A stretch of DNA of 64,000 nt, from contig NZ_FPCD01000010.1 in assembly GCF_900116865.1 (NCBI RefSeq), forward strand, positions 1 through 64,000, written 5' to 3'. Made by a program: the position numbers and the translations under genes. The number at the start of each line of letters is the position of its first letter. The first letter of the stretch is position 1. The notes under the pieces are model-generated. The model had not been told where the DNA came from and ran no database searches. It saw only the letters and a program-made list of their open reading frames with translations. The DNA is from Butyrivibrio sp. M55 (GTDB lineage: Bacteria > Bacillota > Clostridia > Lachnospirales > Lachnospiraceae). This document shows positions 59,286 through 64,000 of this stretch, piece after piece.

Positions 59286-60338
59286 TTACGGGAAGCTGGG
59301 TGCAAACTCAAGTCCCGTAGTTTCTTTAAGTCCAAAGAGAATGTTCATATTCTGAACAGCCTGTCCTGCGGCTCCCTTAACCATATTGTCAAGCGCACCC
59401 ATCATGATCACTCTTCCCGTGCGCTCATCAATCTTAAATCCGATGTCGACAAAGTTCGCGCCTTCAACCCATCTTGTCTCAGGACAAACGCCGTCTCCAA
59501 GAAGTCTTATAAAGAACTCATCCTTATAATACTTTTCATATGCTGCCCTGATATCTTCAGCTGTCGGAAGCTTACCGTTCTTTTCCTTAAGAGAAGCATA
59601 TTCCGTAGCAAGGATTCCTCTGTTCATCGGAACAAGGTGAGGTGTGAAGTTTATCACTATATCTTTCCCCGCTGCGTAGCTAAGCTGCTCTTCGATCTCG
59701 GGTGTATGTCTGTGACTTGCAACACCGTAAGGCTTGCTGCTCTCATTTACTTCGCAGTAGAGATTTGCAACCTTTGCGCCTCTTCCTGCGCCCGAAACAC
59801 CGCTGAGTGCATCAACTATAAGAGTTGACGGATCGATAAGTCCTTCTTTTACAAGAGGATATGCCGTAAGTATCGAACATGTCGTATAACATCCGGGATT
59901 TGCGATAAGTCTCGCTCCCTTTATCTTATCCCTGTTTATCTCGCAGAGTCCGTATACCGCTTCATCAATGAACCGAGGCGCTTTATGCTCTATTTTATAC
60001 CATTTTTCGTATACTGAAACATCTTTTAATCTAAAATCAGCGGAAAGATCGATGACCTTAACCTTATTTAATATGTCTTCATTAACAAGTGATGCGCAAA
60101 GTCCCTGGGGAGTTGCGGTAAAGATGACATCAACCTGATTTGCAAGTTCTTCCATATTGTCATCCATACATTTTGCATCTACTAAATTAAAGAAGTTTCC
60201 ATATATACTGCTGTACTTCTCATCCACATAACTTCTGGAGCCGTACCATACAACTTCAGCTTCGGGATGTCCCTGTATGAGTCTTACGATTTCTGCCCCT
60301 GCATATCCGGTGGCACCAATTATTCCGACTTTAATCAT
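59286..60338 (-). CDS. argC: N-acetyl-gamma-glutamyl-phosphate reductase
   Basis: NADPH-dependent reduction of acetylglutamyl phosphate to the semialdehyde. The 350 residues show the nucleotide-binding IKVGIIGATGYAGAEIVRLI, the catalytic Cys in IANPGCYTTCSIL (about residue 149), SGVSGAGRGAK, and the His-containing GVASHRHTPEIEEQL and FTPHLVPMNRGILAT. GAGG precedes the ATG. It is the first gene of the minus-strand arginine operon argC-GNAT-argJ-argB-argD, divergent from argG across 254 bases. Confidence 0.96.
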   Translation of the reverse strand: MIKVGIIGATGYAGAEIVRLIQGHPEAEVVWYGSRSYVDEKYSSIYGNFFNLVDAKCMDDNMEELANQVDVIFTATPQGLCASLVNEDILNKVKVIDLSADFRLKDVSVYEKWYKIEHKAPRFIDEAVYGLCEINRDKIKGARLIANPGCYTTCSILTAYPLVKEGLIDPSTLIVDALSGVSGAGRGAKVANLYCEVNESSKPYGVASHRHTPEIEEQLSYAAGKDIVINFTPHLVPMNRGILATEYASLKEKNGKLPTAEDIRAAYEKYYKDEFFIRLLGDGVCPETRWVEGANFVDIGFKIDERTGRVIMMGALDNMVKGAAGQAVQNMNILFGLKETTGLEFAPSFP

Positions 60339-60377
60339 TTTTATTCAACCTCGCAGTTTTTACATAAATGAACTTTC

Positions 60378-60488
60378 ATTATAAATATTTAGGTATATAA
60401 ACTTTTTTCAGTATACACCCTCAAAAAAATTATGCAACCCATTTTTAATATTTATGCAGTTTTTGTTGAATTTTTTAATATTTATTCA
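60378..60488. promoter_or_regulatory. ARG-box-like repeats between divergent argC and argG
   Basis: TTTTTAATATTTATGCA (60442-60458) and TTTTTAATATTTATTCA (60472-60488) are direct repeats exactly 30 bases apart. A related block on the opposite strand, AAATATTTATAAT, covers 60378-60390, and TATGCA occurs at 60431-60436. These resemble ArgR operator halves (AATATTTATTCA-like). They overlap or adjoin both divergent promoters, so arginine-dependent repression by ArgR is a reasonable inference. No argR gene is in the window. Confidence 0.5.
60410..60437 (-). promoter_or_regulatory. promoter of the argC operon
   Basis: TTGCAT (60432-60437) and TATACT (60410-60415) on the minus strand are 16 bases apart. 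The start is predicted near 60403, about 65 bases before the argC ATG. Confidence 0.55.
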
Positions 60489-60496
60489 TTTTAGTG

Positions 60497-60525
60497 TTGC
60501 ATTTTATTTTTTCCGAGAGTATATT
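60497..60525 (+). promoter_or_regulatory. promoter of argG
   Basis: TTGCAT (60497-60502) and TATATT (60520-60525) are 17 bases apart. The ARG-box-like repeat ending at 60488 adjoins the -35 box. The argG ATG is 68 bases downstream. Confidence 0.55.
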
Positions 60526-60592
60526 ATGGTAAGTGGAATTAAGAAATTCGAATAAATAAAGTTACCATTTTACGTGGAAGAAAGGGAATAAC

Positions 60593-61816
60593 ATGGCAAA
60601 AGAAAAGGTTATTTTGGCTTATTCAGGCGGACTTGATACAACTGCTATCATTCCGTGGCTTAAAGAGAATTTTGATTACGAAGTAGTATGCGTTTGTATC
60701 GACTGCGGTCAGGAAGAAGAACTTGACGGACTTGAAGAAAGAGCTGTAAGCTGCGGCGCAAGCAAGCTCTACATCCTTGATGTTGTTGATGAGTTCTGCG
60801 ATGAATACGTAGTTCCTTGCGTACAGGCTCATGCCGTATACGAGAACAAGTACCTTCTCGGAACATCTATGGCTCGTCCTCTTATTGCTAAGAAGCTCGT
60901 TGAAGTTGCAAGAAAAGAAGGCGCTGTTGCTATCTGCCACGGTGCTACAGGAAAAGGAAACGACCAGATTCGTTTCGAGCTCGGTATCAAGGCTCTTGCC
61001 CCCGACATCAAGATCATTGCAGCTTGGAGAAACGACAAGTGGACAATGGATTCTCGTGAGTCAGAGATCGAATACTGCAGACAGCACGGAATTAACCTTC
61101 CTTTCTCAGCTGATTCAAGCTACAGCCGTGACAGAAACCTTTGGCATATATCACACGAGGGACTTGAGCTCGAAGATCCCGCTCTTGAGCCCAATTACAA
61201 GCATCTTCTTGTACTCGGCAAAACTCCCGAAGATGCTCCCGATGTTCCTACAACAGTTACAATGACATTCGAGGCAGGTGTGCCCAAGTCAGTTAACGGC
61301 AAAGAGATGAAGGTTTCAGACATCATCCGCACACTCAACAAGCTCGGCGGCGAGAACGGTATCGGTATCGTTGACATCGTTGAGAACCGTGTAGTAGGCA
61401 TGAAGTCACGTGGTGTATATGAGACACCCGGCGGAACAATCCTTTACGAAGCACATCAGCAGCTCGAAGAGTTGATTTTAGACCGTGATACCTATACAAT
61501 GAAGAAAGACATGGGCAACAAGTTTGCCGACATAGTATATGAAGGGAAATGGTTTACTCCTCTTCGTGAAGCCGAGCAGGCATTTATCGAATCAACTCAG
61601 AAGTATGTAACCGGTGAAGTTACATTCAAGCTCTACAAGGGCAATATCATCAAGGCAGGTACTAAGTCACCTTACTCTCTCTACAACGAGAGCATCGCAT
61701 CATTCAAGACAGGTGACCTTTACGACCACCACGATGCTGAGGGATTCATCAACCTCTTCGGTCTCTCTTCAAAGGTTCGTGCCATGAAGATGCAGGAAGT
61801 AGCCAACAACAAATAA
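60593..61816 (+). CDS. argG: argininosuccinate synthase
   Basis: ATP-dependent ligation of citrulline and aspartate, the penultimate arginine step. The 407 residues match the type I enzyme: P-loop ILAYSGGLDTTAIIPWLKEN, CVCIDCGQEEELDGLEER, HGATGKGNDQIRFELGI, then FSADSSYSRDRNLWHISHEG, GIVDIVENRVVGMKSRGVYE and a C-terminal helix. The RBS is AGAAAGGG nine bases upstream. It is divergent from argC and followed after three bases by a DUF1294 gene. argH is not in the window. Confidence 0.97.
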   Translation: MAKEKVILAYSGGLDTTAIIPWLKENFDYEVVCVCIDCGQEEELDGLEERAVSCGASKLYILDVVDEFCDEYVVPCVQAHAVYENKYLLGTSMARPLIAKKLVEVARKEGAVAICHGATGKGNDQIRFELGIKALAPDIKIIAAWRNDKWTMDSRESEIEYCRQHGINLPFSADSSYSRDRNLWHISHEGLELEDPALEPNYKHLLVLGKTPEDAPDVPTTVTMTFEAGVPKSVNGKEMKVSDIIRTLNKLGGENGIGIVDIVENRVVGMKSRGVYETPGGTILYEAHQQLEELILDRDTYTMKKDMGNKFADIVYEGKWFTPLREAEQAFIESTQKYVTGEVTFKLYKGNIIKAGTKSPYSLYNESIASFKTGDLYDHHDAEGFINLFGLSSKVRAMKMQEVANNK

Positions 61817-61819
61817 TTT

Positions 61820-62113
61820 ATGGATTCACTTTCTTTATTGATCGTTTATATCATAGCAGTAAACATTATAGGGTTTGCCTTAATGGGAAATGACAAGCGA
61901 AGGGCGCGCAAAAACGCCTTTCGCATTCCCGAGGCAACCCTTTTTGCATTTTCAATAATAGGCGGAAGTATCGGAACGCTCATCGGAATGTATACTTTCA
62001 GGCATAAGACCAAGCACATGACATTCAAAATCGGTATTCCAGTTATTATCTTTGTGCAGATTCTTTTTATTGTTCTTTTACGTTTATCTCCATTACATTT
62101 TAGTTTTATATGA
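61820..62113 (+). CDS. DUF1294 family small membrane protein
   Basis: The 97-residue product has three helices (LSLLIVYIIAVNIIGFALMG; ATLFAFSIIGGSIGTLIGMY; FKIGIPVIIFVQILFIVLLR) and the DUF1294 signature NDKRRARKNAFRIPE plus YTFRHKTKHMTFK. Function is unknown; some members are fused to cold-shock domains. It follows argG by three bases without a clear RBS, so it is probably translated by readthrough coupling. The next gene begins 47 bases later. Confidence 0.85.
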   Translation: MDSLSLLIVYIIAVNIIGFALMGNDKRRARKNAFRIPEATLFAFSIIGGSIGTLIGMYTFRHKTKHMTFKIGIPVIIFVQILFIVLLRLSPLHFSFI

Positions 62114-62160
62114 TAATATGGAAAAAATATTTTTTGTAAAAGACGAAAGGTTTTGTAATT

Positions 62161-62889
62161 ATGTATTTTGCAATATGTGATGATAACATCGCTGACAGAA
62201 AACAGTCGGAAAGGCTGCTTAAAAGGCAGGCCGAAAGGGTTCTCAAAGAATCCGGCGAACAGGTCTACATAGATTCTTTCGGAAACAAAGAAGCTTTTAT
62301 GATCAGACCTCAGATGTATCAAGCTCTTTTCATAGATATGACTTTAGATGAAACCAACGGTTTTGTGATTGCCAAAACGTTACTTGATATCGGCATCACC
62401 AAGCCTATTATTTTGTGCTGCTCTTCTATTGATTATCGTAAGCTCGCCCGGGATGAAAATCTCAAAGCAGATAATCTATACTTTCTCGATAAGCCTATCA
62501 AAGTTGACGAACTCACAACTCTTGTCGACCGGATTGTAGCCGAAAGAGTTGCACCACCTTCAACACTGGAGCTTCGCTATCACGAGGAAACTATCTACGC
62601 ATCAGGCGATGACATCGTATGTGCCAAAAGAAAAGGTGAAAACCTCCTTGTATATCTCGCAGACGGTCGCACTATCACTTTCGTAAGTTCAGTCTTCAAT
62701 TTCTACGACCAATGCTCCATATTCCCTCAGATTTGTCCCGTCTCCAACGACGGCATCATAAACATCAACCACGTAAAAAAGAGCTCTCCCCTCCGCATCA
62801 CAATGGACAACGGAGTATCTTTTTTCGTCGCCTTCTACTACTCCAAAATAGTCAAGCAGGCCATCGCCGATTCCAAAAAGAACAACTGA
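62161..62889 (+). CDS. LytTR-family response regulator (AgrA/LytR type)
   Basis: A 242-residue two-component regulator. The receiver begins MYFAICDDNIADRKQSERLL, has the phospho-acceptor in ALFIDMTLDETNGF (Asp near 60) and the Lys in FLDKPIKVDEL. The LytTR domain (about 135-238) has LELRYHEETIYASGDDIVCA, KRKGENLLVYLADGRTITF and the terminal block NINHVKKSSPLRITMDNG. The targets are unknown, and no histidine kinase is adjacent. The upstream sequence AAAGG serves as RBS. A GC-rich hairpin-like GGCC repeat follows the stop. Confidence 0.88.
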   Translation: MYFAICDDNIADRKQSERLLKRQAERVLKESGEQVYIDSFGNKEAFMIRPQMYQALFIDMTLDETNGFVIAKTLLDIGITKPIILCCSSIDYRKLARDENLKADNLYFLDKPIKVDELTTLVDRIVAERVAPPSTLELRYHEETIYASGDDIVCAKRKGENLLVYLADGRTITFVSSVFNFYDQCSIFPQICPVSNDGIININHVKKSSPLRITMDNGVSFFVAFYYSKIVKQAIADSKKNN

Positions 62890-62922
62890 CCGGCCGCAGG
62901 GCCTGCATATGCCAAAGTGAGC

Positions 62923-62951
62923 TTTACTGAGAATTTCATACGTGGTATGAT
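62923..62951 (+). promoter_or_regulatory. candidate promoter of the DegV gene
   Basis: TTTACT (62923-62928) and TATGAT (62946-62951) are 17 bases apart. GATAC/GTATC form a small inverted repeat just after the -10 box. The DegV ATG is 50 bases downstream. Confidence 0.4.
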
Positions 62952-63000
62952 ACAGTATGTAGTATCAAAAACTACGTTTATTAACGCTTTTGGAGGATTT

Positions 63001-63837
63001 ATGAGTTATAAAATAGTTGTAGACAGCGGATGTGATCTTCCTGTCGAGTATAGAAAGGACTCTCGTTTTGAGTTCGTTCCTCTCATTATGCAGGTTGATG
63101 ATCACGTGATCGTTGATGATGATACATTTAACCAGAAAGAGTATTTGGAGCTTGTGGCAGCTTCTGAGGATTGTCCTAAGACTGCATGCCCTTCGCCCGA
63201 TCTTTATATGAATGCATACAAAACAGACGCTGATGATGTATATGTTGTAACACTTACATCCAAGCTCAGCGGAAGTTATAACAGTGCTCTTCTTGGAAAG
63301 AACCTGTATCACGAAGAAGTTGGAGAAAAGAATATACATATATTCGATTCAATGTCCGCAAGTTGCGGAGAAGGCAATATCGCTCTTAAAATTATTGAGC
63401 TTGCCGAAGCAGGACTTCCTTTTGACGAAGTCGTAGAAAAAGTTGAAGCATATCGCGATGAGATGCTCACATATTTCGTACTTGATTCACTTGAGACACT
63501 CAGAAAGAACGGCAGACTTACCGGAATGAAGGCTCTTGTAGCTTCAACACTTAATATTAAGCCTGTATGCCACGGTGTTAAGGGTGAAATACTTCAGAAG
63601 AGCCAGGGAATCGGCATGAAAAAAGCTCTTGTCAAAATGACCGAGCTCATCGCAGCCGAGGTAAAGAATCCCGAGACCAAGACTCTTATGATTTCAAACG
63701 TAAACTGCTTTGAAAGAGCAGCTGTTGTTAAGGATATGATTCTTAAAAAAGTACCGTTTAAAGATGCTCATATAGTTGATACGGCAGGACTTTCTTCCAC
63801 ATATGCGGCAGACGGCGGTATAATCGTTACTTGCTGA
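63001..63837 (+). CDS. DegV family fatty-acid-binding protein
   Basis: A 278-residue cytosolic protein of the DegV/FakB type, which binds a fatty acid and presents it to fatty acid kinase FakA. Seen: YKIVVDSGCDLPVEYRKDSR, TACPSPDLYMNAYKTDADDV (the Thr-x-x-Pro-Ser lipid-head motif region), VYVVTLTSKLSGSYNSALLG, IHIFDSMSASCGEGNIALKI and LETLRKNGRLTGMKALVAS. ATG at 63001 follows GGAGG at good spacing. A longer frame from 62917 would overlap the promoter and is rejected. No fakA is in view. Confidence 0.93.
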   Translation: MSYKIVVDSGCDLPVEYRKDSRFEFVPLIMQVDDHVIVDDDTFNQKEYLELVAASEDCPKTACPSPDLYMNAYKTDADDVYVVTLTSKLSGSYNSALLGKNLYHEEVGEKNIHIFDSMSASCGEGNIALKIIELAEAGLPFDEVVEKVEAYRDEMLTYFVLDSLETLRKNGRLTGMKALVASTLNIKPVCHGVKGEILQKSQGIGMKKALVKMTELIAAEVKNPETKTLMISNVNCFERAAVVKDMILKKVPFKDAHIVDTAGLSSTYAADGGIIVTC

Positions 63838-63878
63838 TCTCTTTTTTTACAAAACATCAGCATTAAGCCAAAGAATAA

Positions 63879-63910
63879 AAGACCATCGATTCAAACGAAC
63901 CGATGGTCTT
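63879..63910. terminator. bidirectional terminator between DegV and the final gene
   Basis: AAGACCATCG (63879-63888) is the exact complement of CGATGGTCTT (63901-63910). ATTTTTTC follows on plus, and an A-rich run precedes for minus. It serves two convergent genes. Confidence 0.85.
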
Positions 63911-63926
63911 ATTTTTTCAAATATCA

Positions 63927-64000
63927 TTATGCATTTAAGTCTTTTACACTATCTCCGAGAACCATATGTCCTTCAAGAATCATGACACCCTGTCTGTAAC
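63927..64000 (-). CDS. C-terminal fragment of a gene cut by the window end
   Basis: The minus-strand frame runs open from the window edge to TAA at 63927-63929 and reads YRQGVMILEGHMVLGDSVKD followed by LNA. The composition is protein-like and a terminator lies just past the stop. The family cannot be named from 23 residues. Confidence 0.55.
   Translation of the reverse strand, partial: YRQGVMILEGHMVLGDSVKDLNA

Noticed and set aside
62917-63000. 28-residue N-terminal extension of the DegV protein
   Set aside because: GGAGG directly precedes ATG 63001, the family starts at that Met, and the extension overlaps a promoter-like element.

Overview
The window looks like chromosome from an anaerobic member of the Lachnospiraceae (Firmicutes/Clostridia), probably close to Butyrivibrio or Pseudobutyrivibrio. 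Reasons: moderate to low GC, strong GGAGG-type ribosome binding sites, Gram-positive type VIIb secretion genes, WalRK-like regulators, a PPi-type phosphofructokinase and a clostridial arrangement of the arginine genes. The genus is an inference from gene content. No rRNA, tRNA, intact insertion sequence, prophage or CRISPR array was seen.

Layout. 1-9.7 kb is mostly housekeeping on the minus strand: HU, a PPi-type phosphofructokinase, an AI-2E family permease, a probable structured non-coding RNA (3797-4068), Xaa-Pro aminopeptidase, deoC, citrate synthase and thrC. An AP2-like DNA-binding protein follows on the plus strand. 10.6-19.2 kb is a seven-gene minus-strand operon for an envelope or exopolysaccharide polymer: membrane protein, VTC/polyphosphate-polymerase-like protein, DUF4956, CotH kinase-like protein, MBOAT acyltransferase, DHHW protein and a BcsA-like glycosyltransferase with a PilZ (c-di-GMP) domain. 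19.4-23.7 kb holds poorly known genes (a small lipoprotein, a membrane protein, a disordered protein, a degenerate GH3 protein) and two unexplained structured transcripts. 23.7-27.7 kb is a glutamate-type ABC importer operon ending in a gamma-glutamyl hydrolase.

28.0-41.0 kb is a type VIIb secretion island, all on the minus strand. In transcription order it contains WXG100, two LXG-adaptor-like helical proteins, an LXG-like effector with a membrane-active-looking C-terminus, two tandem copies of a membrane protein plus DUF4176 pair (candidate immunity and adaptor proteins), a PH-like membrane protein, a PP2C phosphatase, an FHA protein with a dead-looking trypsin domain, an EsaB/YukD ubiquitin-like protein and EssC. 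EsaA, EssA and EssB are not in the window. This island and the CotH/VTC/cellulose-synthase-like operon are the most interesting systems here.

41.4-47.4 kb carries glyA, a diacylglycerol kinase convergent with a PAP2 phosphatase, a GT2 glycosyltransferase, DUF1653 and holA. 47.4-53.7 kb is a competence/two-component cluster (comEC, GerMN lipoprotein, WalK/WalR-like pair, lipoprotein ComEA). 53.8-62.1 kb is the arginine region (argC, GNAT, argJ, argB, argD and an acidic solute-binding protein on minus; argG and DUF1294 on plus), with ARG-box-like repeats between the divergent promoters. The window ends with a LytTR regulator, a DegV protein and the 3' end of an unrecognised gene.

No computation was possible. 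Family names come from reading the translations, residue positions are approximate, and promoter, terminator and RNA calls come from reading bases by eye.
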